From assembly GCF_013836145.1 (NCBI RefSeq), contig NZ_CP057483.1, positions 3,906,001-3,970,000 on the forward strand: 64,000 nucleotides of DNA, read 5' to 3'. Positions 26,406-35,252 of the stretch are shown piece by piece; positions within the stretch are counted from its first letter, which is position 1, and the number at the start of each line of letters is the position of its first letter. Made by a program: the position numbers and the translations under genes. Source of the DNA: Citrobacter sp. RHB25-C09 (GTDB taxonomy: Bacteria > Pseudomonadota > Gammaproteobacteria > Enterobacterales > Enterobacteriaceae). The notes beneath the pieces are model-generated. The model did not search any database and was not told the origin of the DNA. It was given only the letters and a program-made list of their open reading frames with translations.

Positions 26406-27908
26406 TTACTCGTCAATACGCGGATGCTGCTGTACCAACCTTGTACGTTTCACCTGCAGTTCGGCAATCTCCTGATCGATATCCTCGATTTTTTGCTCGA
26501 TATTATCGTAATGCTCACCGAGAATTTCTTTCGCTTCCTGAATATCCGAAGCCGCAGGCGTCGCCCCTTTCAGCGGTTGGTTCGCCGTCTCTTTCATGGT
26601 GATACCGGTAATAAAACCAATCACCGCAATGACCATCAGATAATAGGCAGGCATCATCAGGTTTTGCGAGCTTTCCACCAGCCAGGCAGCCAACGTCGGC
26701 GTCAGACCAGCAATCAGCACTGAGATATTAAACGCCGCCGCCAGCGCGCTATAGCGAATATGCGTTGGGAACATCGCCGGCAGCGTTGAGGCCATGACCC
26801 CCGTAAAGCAGTTGAGGATCACCGCCAGCATCAGCAAACCGGCAAAAATCAGACCGATGATATTACTGTTGATCAGAATAAAGGCCGGGATCGCCAGCGC
26901 AAACAGCGCGATGCTGCCCATAATCACGAACGGTCGGCGGCCAAAACGGTCGCTCAGCAGCCCCATCACCGGCTGGACAAACAGCATCCCGATCATGATT
27001 GCGATAATAATCAGCACCCCATGATCTTCAGAGTAGTGCAGGTTATGCGACAAATAGCTCGGCATGTAGGTGAGCAACATGTAATAAGTCACGTTGGTGG
27101 CAATCACCAGACCGATACATGCCAGCAGGCTGCGCCAGTGTTTGGTGGCAATCTCCTTAAAGGAGACTTTCGGCCCGTCCTGCAAACCTTCACGGTCGCC
27201 CTGCTCCAGTTTATCGACATGCTGCTGGAACGCCGGGGTTTCTTCCAGCGCGTGGCGCAGGTAAAGCCCGATAATCCCTAACGGCAGAGCGATAAAGAAC
27301 GGAATACGCCAGCCCCATTCGAGGAAATTCTCTTCACCGACAACGGTGGAGATCAGTACCACCACGCCCGCGCCGAGTACAAACCCGGCAATAGAACCGA
27401 AGTCCAGCCAGCTTCCCATAAAGCCGCGTTTGCGGTCGGGAGAATACTCAGCCACAAAAATCGACGCCCCGGTGTACTCACCGCCGACCGAGAATCCCTG
27501 TGCCATCTTACACAGCAGCAGCAGGATCGGCGCCCAGATGCCAATCGAGGCATAAGACGGGATCAAGCCAATACAGAAAGTACTGATCGACATAATGACG
27601 ATGGTAATGGCGAGTATTTTCTGGCGACCGTATTTATCGCCAAGCATACCGAAGAACAAACCACCGAGCGGACGAATTAAAAAGGGAACGGAGAAGGTAG
27701 CAAGGGCGGCAATCATCTGCACGCTGGGGTCAGCCCCCGGAAAGAAAACTTTACCTAATGCGTAAGCAACAAAACCATAAACACCAAAATCGAACCATTC
27801 CATGGCATTACCCAGCGAGGCTGCAGTAATGGCTTTTCTCAGCTTACCGTCATCAATAATGGTGACGTCACGGAGCGTAATGGGTTTTACTTTTTTCCTT
27901 TTCAGCAT
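26406..27908 (-). CDS. proP: Osmosensory proline/glycine betaine:H+ symporter ProP
   Basis: The start is set at the ATG at 27908 (MLKRKKVKPITLRDV), with GAGGAC upstream; this gives 500 residues as in E. coli ProP. It is a 12-helix major facilitator protein with MFS motif GDKYGRQKILA. Its long cytoplasmic C-terminus (about residues 450-500, EAKEILGEHYDNIEQKIEDI) forms the antiparallel coiled coil that tunes osmotic activation. It accumulates proline, betaine and ectoine when osmolality rises. A perfect CRP site lies about 220 bases upstream. Part of the 5' region should carry the Fis/RpoS-dependent P2 promoter. Confidence 0.97.
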   Translation of the reverse strand: MLKRKKVKPITLRDVTIIDDGKLRKAITAASLGNAMEWFDFGVYGFVAYALGKVFFPGADPSVQMIAALATFSVPFLIRPLGGLFFGMLGDKYGRQKILAITIVIMSISTFCIGLIPSYASIGIWAPILLLLCKMAQGFSVGGEYTGASIFVAEYSPDRKRGFMGSWLDFGSIAGFVLGAGVVVLISTVVGEENFLEWGWRIPFFIALPLGIIGLYLRHALEETPAFQQHVDKLEQGDREGLQDGPKVSFKEIATKHWRSLLACIGLVIATNVTYYMLLTYMPSYLSHNLHYSEDHGVLIIIAIMIGMLFVQPVMGLLSDRFGRRPFVIMGSIALFALAIPAFILINSNIIGLIFAGLLMLAVILNCFTGVMASTLPAMFPTHIRYSALAAAFNISVLIAGLTPTLAAWLVESSQNLMMPAYYLMVIAVIGFITGITMKETANQPLKGATPAASDIQEAKEILGEHYDNIEQKIEDIDQEIAELQVKRTRLVQQHPRIDE

Positions 27909-28608
27909 AGCTGTCCTCATAGACTAAGCCCTGTCTCGCCGCATGTCTGACGCCTGGCGCAACCTGTGCGTCAGGATCAGCAAGCGTCGGGATTGCGCAC
28001 GTGCAATCGCTGATACAAGCGTAGCAGGTTTACTTACACTGACCGGTTAAGGACTGTACAACCGAACCTGTTGACGCCTGATTTGGGCGGTTAATGACCT
28101 CTTTACCCTACCAGTGTTTAAAATTGTGATCAACTTCACATATAAATTCGCGTTTCGTCAGCAGAAGTAAATAAGTTGTTTCTTAATCACTTTTTTCACA
28201 CCGTAATGTTGCTCAATTTTTCTATTTCATGATGGCATTTATTTTTATCCCGTCTTAGAAAATCACTGCCGTTATTATTATTCTGCCAGGCATTAACCTC
28301 GCCATTTTTTACAAGTCATTCACGCCTCTTATAAATAAAGATAACCATTAAGAATGTTTACTTTGATTATGTGACAAAGATAACTAAAACAGCATTTCAT
28401 TTTGATTGAATCAATATTCCAATGAATACAAGATAACACCCACTGCAACATCACCGGGATGTGAGAGCAGCCGAAATCGGCGTATTCGCTGGGTATCAGA
28501 GAGCGCGAAAGCAAACTCACTTACAAAGTGCTCAGCTATAACAAACTGAATTTTAATAATTTCTGCCCCCATGACCGCGTGTTTCGCGGGCAAGAAGTGA
28601 GGACATGT
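27909..28608. promoter_or_regulatory. Divergent proP / kdgT-like intergenic region with CRP site
   Basis: These 700 bases separate proP (minus) from the KdgT-like gene (plus). TGTGA-TCAACT-TCACA at 28125-28140 is a perfect-half-site CRP palindrome; in E. coli CRP represses the proP P1 promoter from such a site. The half facing kdgT is AT-rich, with a weaker CRP-like TGTGACAAAGATAAC near 28371. I found no convincing KdgR operator (GAAA-N6-TTTC type). A frame open upstream of the kdgT-like ATG lacks coding character. Confidence 0.6.
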
Positions 28609-29607
28609 ATGAAAATTAAAGCCACGATTGAACGCATCCCTGGCGGGATGATGTTGATACCTTTACTGCTTGGCGCAATTGTAAATACTCTGGCACCCAA
28701 TACTGGCGCTTATTTTGGTTCCTTTACTAAAGGAATGATTAGCGGCACGGTACCTATTTTAGCGGTGTGGTTCTTTTGCATCGGTGCATCAATTGACTTA
28801 CGCGCTACCGGTACAGTGTTGCGTAAATCCGGCACGCTGGTCATTACTAAAATTGCCGTGGCCTGGGCAGTGGCCATGATCGCCGCCTCGTTTATTCCAG
28901 ATACCGGTATTCAAACGGGCTTCTTTGCCGGACTTTCAGTTCTGGCCATTGTTTCCGCTATGGATATGACCAACGGCGGCCTGTACGCCAGCCTGATGAA
29001 CCAGTACGGTACCAAAGAAGAGTCCGGGGCATTTGTTCTGATGTCGCTGGAGTCCGGTCCGCTGATGACGATGGTCATTCTCGGTGCCGCCGGCCTCGGC
29101 TCTTTCGAACCGCATCACTTTATCGGCGCGGTATTACCGTTCCTGATTGGCTTTACGCTGGGTAACCTGGACCACGATCTGCGCGCATTCTTCAGTAAAG
29201 CCACGCCGGTTCTGATTCCGTTCTTCGGCTTTGCACTGGGTAATACCATTAACCTGGCGGTGATTGTCGATACCGGGCTGTTGGGGATCCTGCTGGGTGT
29301 GGCGGTGATTATCATTACCGGTATTCCGCTGATTATCGCTGACCGTGTCATCGGTGGTGGTAACGGTACTGCAGGTGTCGCGGCCTCATCAGCGGCAGGC
29401 GCGGCGGTGGCCAACCCGGTGATTATCGCGCAAATTAACCCTGCGTTTGAACCGGTTGCCGCTTCCGCGACGGCATTGGTCGCGGCCAGCGTGGTCGTCA
29501 CGGCGATTCTGGTGCCGATTATTACTGCGCTCTACGCCAAACGTTTCGGTCACGTTGCAGCGCGAGCCGATGCAGAAGAAAACGCGGCGGAATCCGCAAG
29601 CCATTAA
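28609..29607 (+). CDS. KdgT-family 2-keto-3-deoxygluconate-type permease
   Basis: The 332-residue, ten-helix membrane protein begins MKIKATIERIPGGMML, the KdgT N-terminus, with GAGG 7 bases upstream. Conserved segments include SGTVPILAVWFFCIGASIDL, DMTNGGLYASLMNQYGTKEE and SSAAGAAVANP. KdgT imports 2-keto-3-deoxygluconate by proton symport. It is clearly a KdgT homologue but differs from the E. coli protein, and no catabolic gene (kdgK, kduD) is next to it. Its substrate could be another keto-deoxy sugar acid. E. coli K-12 lacks this gene between proP and yjcZ. Confidence 0.88.
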   Translation: MKIKATIERIPGGMMLIPLLLGAIVNTLAPNTGAYFGSFTKGMISGTVPILAVWFFCIGASIDLRATGTVLRKSGTLVITKIAVAWAVAMIAASFIPDTGIQTGFFAGLSVLAIVSAMDMTNGGLYASLMNQYGTKEESGAFVLMSLESGPLMTMVILGAAGLGSFEPHHFIGAVLPFLIGFTLGNLDHDLRAFFSKATPVLIPFFGFALGNTINLAVIVDTGLLGILLGVAVIIITGIPLIIADRVIGGGNGTAGVAASSAAGAAVANPVIIAQINPAFEPVAASATALVAASVVVTAILVPIITALYAKRFGHVAARADAEENAAESASH

Positions 29608-29621
29608 TACGCAACCTTTCT

Positions 29622-29652
29622 CCGTCCCCCTTCACAACGTGAGGGGGGACGG
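29622..29652. terminator. Bidirectional hairpin between kdgT-like and yjcZ
   Basis: CCGTCCCCCTTCAC pairs with GTGAGGGGGGACGG (14 bp with one G-T pair) across a 3-base loop. It extends into the last codons of the convergent yjcZ. Neither strand has a T-run next to it, so termination may be through transcription collision or Rho; the stability of the stem is clear. Confidence 0.6.
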
Positions 29653-30522
29653 CGGGAAAATCTCTTCAACCATCGCATCAACCAGCCGTTTTGCTGAACA
29701 GAGTCGCGGCATTCCGAGCGCCACCGTCTGCCAGCGCTGCGTCACCGACCAACAAACTGGATGTTTATCCGCTTCACACCAGTCCCCCAACCAGCTCAGC
29801 ATATCATTATACTCACCAGCCCCCGCCGCAGCGGAGGCATTAAGCCAGTGGTGATAATAGTGACGGGTGGTGGGCGCAGCATGAATACTGTGAGCAAGGT
29901 AGTTCGATGCCATCGCACGCAGGTTGTCTTTCAACATCTGCACCACCTCCGGATTCGCCAGACGACAGGCATCACCAAACGGCCCCCAGCGCAGCTCTTC
30001 CAGTGCGACAAAGCAGCGTCCCGGCAGCGACCAGCCATCGTAGGCGCCTGCCAGCCACCGGGTAAATACCTGCTCACTGTGCTCACCCGCCTGCACGGTC
30101 AGTCCGCGCTGGCTCAGTGCTTTCTCTTTATACGCGCAGCGCTGATTGAACCACTCGCTGAGTGATGCTACCTGTTGCACGAGGCCAGGTGCGGATTGCC
30201 CACGCGTAATATCGGATTGTTGCAGGAACGTCAGACGTTGAGAAATGCGCGTCAGCGCTAAATGACCCGGATCGAACATCGCCGCCAGCCTTTCGACCAG
30301 CTTCAGGCGCATCATCAAATGTTCGCTATACACGCCAGCTATCGCCCACGCGCGAAGCTGAGTCTGGGAGAGAATTTCCTGCGTCAGTCGGTCACGAAAC
30401 TGCTGTTGTTGCAGCGTAACGCTTGCCCGTTTCGGCTCATCTCCATAAATAAGATCGACCATAAACTTCGGATGGATGGATTCCAGCGTCCGTCCGGGGC
30501 CTTCCAGCAAGGTATTTGTCAT
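29632..30522 (-). CDS. yjcZ: YjcZ, CrfC-associated protein
   Basis: The 296-residue soluble protein has no recognised catalytic motif. It matches E. coli YjcZ in size and position, and its start overlaps the crfC stop by 4 bases. In E. coli YjcZ is reported to work with CrfC (YjdA), the dynamin-like protein that keeps sister replication forks together. The final codons lie inside a strong hairpin. Function beyond this association is unknown. Confidence 0.9.
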   Translation of the reverse strand: MTNTLLEGPGRTLESIHPKFMVDLIYGDEPKRASVTLQQQQFRDRLTQEILSQTQLRAWAIAGVYSEHLMMRLKLVERLAAMFDPGHLALTRISQRLTFLQQSDITRGQSAPGLVQQVASLSEWFNQRCAYKEKALSQRGLTVQAGEHSEQVFTRWLAGAYDGWSLPGRCFVALEELRWGPFGDACRLANPEVVQMLKDNLRAMASNYLAHSIHAAPTTRHYYHHWLNASAAAGAGEYNDMLSWLGDWCEADKHPVCWSVTQRWQTVALGMPRLCSAKRLVDAMVEEIFPPSPLTL

Positions 30523-32873
30523 GGGTAATCGGCCACAAAAAGCGTTTGAATATCATCACGGAGCAGGTGCGAATCTTCATAAATCCATGCGGTGGCGGCA
30601 ATACTGTGTTGCAACTGCTGACTCAGGCGATGTACGGCCGACTCATTTTGCTGACGCACCGTTAAACATTCACGCAGACTCTCCTGCAACCCGGCCAGGC
30701 ACAAGGAGAAATCGGCAAAAAACGTTGCCATACCTGCCGTAACAGAAACATCGACCTGTGCGGCTAAAGCTTTACGAATTTGTTGGCAGAAGTTCCGGAC
30801 GTAGGCCACCAGGTTCTGATGAAGGGCTTTTATATCAATAAAATAGCTTGTTTTTTCTTCAACATAGTCATTCCAGCTCCAGCCCGGCTGGTTCAACCAG
30901 CGCGAGAAGGTTTCGCGTATTCCCGACCCTTTCTGCTTGCCGTTTTCCCCCGGCTCCTGCTGGGCAATGGCCTCGCTAAAAAGCTGACGCGTCGAGAAGT
31001 TAAACAGGGAAGCATGAAATGCCGGAAAGCTAATCCGAGGGCGAAACCCCGCCTGATGCAGTTCATCTTTCACACGCATCTCAATAGGCCGCATCGCGTC
31101 ATTCAGCGCCCGTCCCAGGGTGATCTCCAGTTCTTCAAAGCGCAAGGCGAGGTTACGACTGATATTGTCCTGCGCAACCAACAGAATGCCTTCACAGGAT
31201 GAACGTAATTTACTGAGTACGATTTGTGCCTGCGCTTCGTCGTTCAGCACCAACTTATCGCCGTCAATTTCAACCTGTGTCGGCAGCGAATTAACATCGC
31301 GCTGCGTCAACGCCAGCACCTGATCCTGGTTAAACAGGGTAGAAATATTGTCGAGAATCGCCGTCTCCTGCGCGCTCAAAAAGCTGTTCGCAGACTCCAG
31401 CGCCAGCTCAACTTCATGGCGCACCTCATCGCTCACCCCCTCCTGACTCACCTTCAACTGCCGCATATCCTCTTCGAGGCGGGAGATATTTTGCTGTAAC
31501 TTCTCAAACGCCACCGTCAGTCCGTGATAGCGAAAATCCAGATATTCACGGGCGCTTTGCGCGTAATTGAGCAGTTTATGCGAGGCAGAGCGCAAGGCGT
31601 ACAGGGACGCATTGGCATACGCCGCATGGATCAGGGTCTGGATCGGTTGTTCAAACAATGAGTCCTCCCACAGCAAATCTGCGGCGTGGCGGAGATGTTC
31701 GATATCATCAAGGTCGGTATTTCTCCAGCGGCGTCCCAGGGCCGCTTCGGCAAAATCCTGAACCCAACGCTGCTCCTCGTGATCCGGTAAACGGCCATGT
31801 TTCGTCAATTCATGCCGCGCCCGGTTCGCCAGATAGCCCCACATCGAAGAAACCGGGTAAATATGCGTCGGGTGGATAGACCCTTTCATCAGCGTGCCGG
31901 AGATCAGCGCTTTGACCTGCTCTTCGTCATCGCTGTTGCGGTCTTTCTGATCAAACTTATTCACCAGCGCGTAGAGCGGCACGGATTTGCCTACCGCCGC
32001 AATGGCCTGCCGCACCTCTTCATCAGAAACGGATTTCAGTTGCGTATAATCCATCACCGCAAGTACCGCAGAGGCGCGCGCCAGTTGCTCATTCAGCATT
32101 TTTTGTAAGTGTGGCTGCCCGGCTTCGTTTGGCCCTGGGGTATCCAGTAAGGTGAACTGCCCCGGATACTTTTCCAGCCCTGCAAGATGGACAAATTCGA
32201 CCTCAATCACCGGAATATGCTCAATCGCGGCATAGGCCGAAAAGGGAAAATCGACGTCCAGCGCTTTCGACAAACGCACCAGATCGTTAAGGCTTTTCAG
32301 ACACTGGAAAATAGGTTGCGCGCCGAGATAGTGACGCTCGAACGCCACGCCTTTTTCAATGCGCTGTAGCAGGGCATTCATGTCTTTATCGATTTCCAGC
32401 ACCTGCGTCAGGTGCTGACGATCGCAATCGCGCATGCCTTCCTGCAGCATCTGCATTAAGGCTTCAATAGGCGCCACGTGGGAAAAGTGCAGCACCGGCT
32501 CTTTTTGCCCGGGCGTATGGCGGATCAGCGTGGGTAATGCGGTCATCGGTCGATTGCGGTTTGGCAACACTTCAGTGCCGACAATGGCATTGATGGTCGT
32601 CGATTTCCCTGCCTTCACGGTACCCACAATCGCCAGCACCATTTCCAGACGCGAAATTTTACGCAGCTCATTGTGCAACGTCGCCTGCTGAGCATCCACG
32701 CCACGGGTGCTAAAATGCAGCGGCTGAACATTGATGCGCTCCTCACCATTTATAGATGCAGCGTCGTTCAGAACCGCCGATGGCATATTTTTAACGGTCT
32801 TGAGATTTTCCAGAGAAAGCAACAACAAGCGTTCAGCTTCCTGGCTCAATTCATATATTGTCTGTGTGTACAT
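30519..32873 (-). CDS. crfC: Dynamin-like GTPase CrfC (YjdA)
   Basis: The 784-residue protein has an N-terminal dynamin-type GTPase. The P-loop GTVKAGKSTT lies near residue 84, with the G2 Thr in PMTALPT, G3 LLDTPGPNE and G4 NKFDQKD. Long helical and coiled-coil segments follow (about 430-530), as in bacterial dynamins. E. coli CrfC helps colocalise nascent sister chromosomes and binds the replication clamp. It is somewhat longer than the E. coli protein (742). It is the first gene of a crfC-yjcZ operon. The 530-base AT-rich region upstream must contain its promoter. Confidence 0.95.
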   Translation of the reverse strand: MYTQTIYELSQEAERLLLLSLENLKTVKNMPSAVLNDAASINGEERINVQPLHFSTRGVDAQQATLHNELRKISRLEMVLAIVGTVKAGKSTTINAIVGTEVLPNRNRPMTALPTLIRHTPGQKEPVLHFSHVAPIEALMQMLQEGMRDCDRQHLTQVLEIDKDMNALLQRIEKGVAFERHYLGAQPIFQCLKSLNDLVRLSKALDVDFPFSAYAAIEHIPVIEVEFVHLAGLEKYPGQFTLLDTPGPNEAGQPHLQKMLNEQLARASAVLAVMDYTQLKSVSDEEVRQAIAAVGKSVPLYALVNKFDQKDRNSDDEEQVKALISGTLMKGSIHPTHIYPVSSMWGYLANRARHELTKHGRLPDHEEQRWVQDFAEAALGRRWRNTDLDDIEHLRHAADLLWEDSLFEQPIQTLIHAAYANASLYALRSASHKLLNYAQSAREYLDFRYHGLTVAFEKLQQNISRLEEDMRQLKVSQEGVSDEVRHEVELALESANSFLSAQETAILDNISTLFNQDQVLALTQRDVNSLPTQVEIDGDKLVLNDEAQAQIVLSKLRSSCEGILLVAQDNISRNLALRFEELEITLGRALNDAMRPIEMRVKDELHQAGFRPRISFPAFHASLFNFSTRQLFSEAIAQQEPGENGKQKGSGIRETFSRWLNQPGWSWNDYVEEKTSYFIDIKALHQNLVAYVRNFCQQIRKALAAQVDVSVTAGMATFFADFSLCLAGLQESLRECLTVRQQNESAVHRLSQQLQHSIAATAWIYEDSHLLRDDIQTLFVADYP

Positions 32874-33406
32874 GAAAAAATATTTCCTTAACGCAAATTT
32901 TATTGCTTTTATTTAGCCTTGGTTTTTATTTGTGAATTTTCGGCATTAATAATTACGTATAGAAAGATTCAATAAATTAATTTATTGATAATATTAGAAT
33001 TATTATTTTTCTGACGATCGTTCCATTTTCATTTTGCGATGAAAAGTTAACCAGCTAAATTGATCGTAGTTCAGATTTAACAAAATAACCGGAATATTTT
33101 CGATTATTTCCACCTACTAAAAATGAGGGGTTTCCGTAAGGCATAAACAAAGAAAAGAGACCTTTTTTTGTTTATATCAGAAATGCGAGCTCACCTTATC
33201 TTAAATAACAGACGGTGGCAATTTCCCTTAAAAAATATTGTGTATTATTTTGCGCCAGTCCAAACCAGACAACCAACAACGTCGCCTAATCCTAAATTAC
33301 CGAGTAGTCCCGACAACATTATGGATTTTGTGTATAATTGCAGCCATTTTCGGCTACCTGCCTTTTTCAGGCGCTTTTGCCTGTACTGACTTTTGAGGAA
33401 ATCCAC
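32874..33406. promoter_or_regulatory. AT-rich divergent region between crfC and yjdM
   Basis: These 533 bases carry no supported gene. A perfect 20-bp palindrome, TCAATAAATTAATTTATTGA, lies at 32969-32988, about 100 bases upstream of crfC. Near the right end TATAAT at 33333-33338, with a partial -35 (CCGACA, 17-base spacer), is a good candidate promoter for yjdM. A GAGGAA ribosome site precedes the yjdM ATG. Confidence 0.6.
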
Positions 33407-33742
33407 ATGTCATTACCACACTGCCCACAATGCAATTCCGAATACACCTACGAAGATAACGGCATGTACATTTGTCCGGAATGCGCGCATGAATGGAACG
33501 ATGCTGAACCTGCGCATGACAGCGATGAACTGATCGTTAAAGATGCGAACGGAAACCTGCTGGCCGACGGCGACAGCGTAACGGTCATTAAGGACCTGAA
33601 GGTGAAAGGTAGCTCGTCCATGCTGAAGATCGGCACGAAAGTGAAGAATATTCGTCTGGTTGAAGGCGACCATAACATCGATTGCAAAATTGATGGCTTC
33701 GGCCCGATGAAACTGAAATCCGAGTTTGTGAAAAAGAACTAA
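33407..33742 (+). CDS. yjdM: Zinc-ribbon protein YjdM (formerly PhnA)
   Basis: The 111-residue protein starts at the ATG at 33407 with a GAGGAA site. A zinc ribbon with Cys6, Cys9, Cys23 and Cys26 (CPQCN and CPECAHEW) is followed by a PhnA-type C-terminal domain (VKDANGNLLADGDSV). Despite its old name it is not required for phosphonate metabolism in E. coli, and its role is uncertain. The gene is monocistronic, followed by a REP pair. The length is identical to the E. coli protein. Confidence 0.95.
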   Translation: MSLPHCPQCNSEYTYEDNGMYICPECAHEWNDAEPAHDSDELIVKDANGNLLADGDSVTVIKDLKVKGSSSMLKIGTKVKNIRLVEGDHNIDCKIDGFGPMKLKSEFVKKN

Positions 33743-33748
33743 TTTTCC

Positions 33749-33818
33749 AGACCGGATAACGCGTTAGCCGCCATCCGGCTTTTATTGCCCGGTGGCGCTT
33801 CGCTTACCGGGCCTGCGA
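33749..33818. repeat. REP pair between yjdM and yjdN
   Basis: AGACCGGATAACGCG with CGCCATCCGGC, then GCCCGGTGGCGCTTCGC with TTACCGGGCCTGCG, form two opposed REP units. The first, followed by TTTTAT, could also terminate yjdM. Confidence 0.88.
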
Positions 33819-33859
33819 TAACTACACTTAACGGGCTTCTTTTACCTGAGGTAAATATT

Positions 33860-34306
33860 ATGCCGTTAAGTCCCTACATCTCATTTGCCGGTAACTGTGC
33901 CGAGGCCATCGCGTATTATCAAAAAACGCTGGGTGCAGAACTCCTCTATAAAATCAGTTTCGGTGAAATGCCCAGGTCCGCACAGGACAGCGAAGACGGT
34001 TGCCCGTCCGGAATGAAATTTCCCGATTCCGCCATCGCCCACGCCAACGTTCGTATCGCCAACAGCGACATTATGATGAGTGATGCCGTTGCAGGAGATA
34101 AAGCCCACTACTCGGGTTTCACATTGGTTCTCGACACGCAAAACGTCGACGAAGGAAAGCGCTGGTTTGATAACCTTGCCGCAGACGGGCAAATTGAAAT
34201 GGACTGGCAGGAAACCTTCTGGGCGCATGGCTTTGGCAAGGTCAGCGACCGCTATGGCATCCCGTGGATGATCAACGTCGTTAAACAACAGCAGCCGAAC
34301 ACCTGA
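33860..34306 (+). CDS. yjdN: Glyoxalase-fold protein YjdN (formerly PhnB)
   Basis: The start at 33860 (MPLSPYISFAGNCAEAI) has GAGG upstream and gives 148 residues. It is a vicinal-oxygen-chelate fold protein of the PhnB/3-demethylubiquinone-methyltransferase-like group, with typical AIAYYQKTLGAELL and WGxxxG-like FGKVSDRYGIPWMIN. E. coli YjdN has the same size and place; its substrate is unknown, and it is not needed for C-P lyase. A hairpin terminator follows and separates it from phnC. Confidence 0.94.
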   Translation: MPLSPYISFAGNCAEAIAYYQKTLGAELLYKISFGEMPRSAQDSEDGCPSGMKFPDSAIAHANVRIANSDIMMSDAVAGDKAHYSGFTLVLDTQNVDEGKRWFDNLAADGQIEMDWQETFWAHGFGKVSDRYGIPWMINVVKQQQPNT

Positions 34307-34311
34307 ACCGG

Positions 34312-34330
34312 CGGGAGGCGCGCCCTCCCG
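34312..34330 (+). terminator. Hairpin terminator after yjdN
   Basis: CGGGAGG and CCTCCCG pair around a CGCGC loop and are followed by TGTTGT. The stem lies 5 bases past the yjdN stop and isolates the phosphate-regulated phn promoter. Confidence 0.75.
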
Positions 34331-34364
34331 TGTTGTCATCAGATTTCACTTAACTCTTCATCAC

Positions 34365-34430
34365 CAGGTAACACAGTCTTAACCCAAACGTCACATTAAT
34401 CCGCCACGATGGGGCCACTTTTTTTAGAGA
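34365..34430 (+). promoter_or_regulatory. Putative PhoB-regulated promoter of the phn operon
   Basis: The 75 bases before phnC contain CAGTCTTAACCCAAACGTCAC, which loosely resembles two PhoB half-boxes, then CATTAAT as a possible -10. The downstream part (ATCCGCCACGATGGGGCCAC) closely follows the E. coli phnC leader as I remember it. PhoB control of phn is established in E. coli; the individual half-sites here are weak and the limits are approximate. Confidence 0.45.
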
Positions 34431-34439
34431 GGCCGCATC

Positions 34440-35228
34440 ATGCAAACGATTATCCGCGTTGAGAAACTCTCCAAAACGTTCCATCAACATCAGGCGCTGC
34501 ATGCGGTTGATCTCTCCATTCATTCCGGTGAAATGGTGGCGCTGTTGGGGCCGTCTGGCTCCGGAAAATCTACCCTGTTACGTCATTTAAGCGGCCTGAT
34601 TACCGGCGATAAATCGCCAGGCAGCCGCGTCGAATTGCTGGGTCGCACTGTTCAGCAGGAAGGCCGTCTGGCGCGCGATATCCGCAAAAGCCGCGCCCAT
34701 ACCGGCTACATCTTCCAACAGTTCAACCTGGTGAACCGTCTGACGGTACTCGAGAACGTCCTTATTGGCGCACTTGGCAGTACGCCGTTCTGGCGCACCT
34801 GCTTTAACTGGTTCACCGCAGAACAAAAACAGCGCGCACTCCGGGCCCTCACCCGCGTCGGCATGGCGCACTTTGCCCATCAGCGCGTTTCAACCCTGTC
34901 CGGTGGTCAGCAGCAGCGCGTGGCCATTGCCCGCGCCCTGATGCAACAGGCGAAAGTGATCCTTGCCGACGAGCCGATTGCCTCGCTGGATCCGGAATCG
35001 GCGCGCATCGTGATGGATACCCTGCGCGATATCAACCAGACCGACGGCATCACCGTCGTCGTCACACTGCATCAGGTGGACTACGCCCTGCGCTACTGCG
35101 AACGCATTGTCGCGCTGCGCCAGGGGAACGTCTTCTTTGACGGCAGCAGCCAGCACTTTGATAGCGATCGATTTGACCACCTTTACCGCAGCATGAACCG
35201 CGTCGAACCGAACGCGCAGGCTGCATAA
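34440..35228 (+). CDS. phnC: Phosphonate ABC transporter ATP-binding protein PhnC
   Basis: The 262-residue ABC ATPase has Walker A GPSGSGKST, signature LSGGQQQR, Walker B VILADEP and switch His in VVTLHQVDYA. It energises the PhnCDE importer for phosphonates and phosphite/phosphate esters at the cytoplasmic face. It is the first gene of the phn operon, behind the putative Pho promoter. A GAGAGG ribosome site precedes the ATG. phnD follows after 24 bases. Confidence 0.97.
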   Translation: MQTIIRVEKLSKTFHQHQALHAVDLSIHSGEMVALLGPSGSGKSTLLRHLSGLITGDKSPGSRVELLGRTVQQEGRLARDIRKSRAHTGYIFQQFNLVNRLTVLENVLIGALGSTPFWRTCFNWFTAEQKQRALRALTRVGMAHFAHQRVSTLSGGQQQRVAIARALMQQAKVILADEPIASLDPESARIVMDTLRDINQTDGITVVVTLHQVDYALRYCERIVALRQGNVFFDGSSQHFDSDRFDHLYRSMNRVEPNAQAA

Positions 35229-35252
35229 CGTTGTCCGAACTGAGGAATAAAC

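Noticed and set aside
28380..28608. KdgR operator upstream of the KdgT-like gene
   Set aside because: Several TTTCA and GAAA fragments occur, but none with the required spacing and symmetry.
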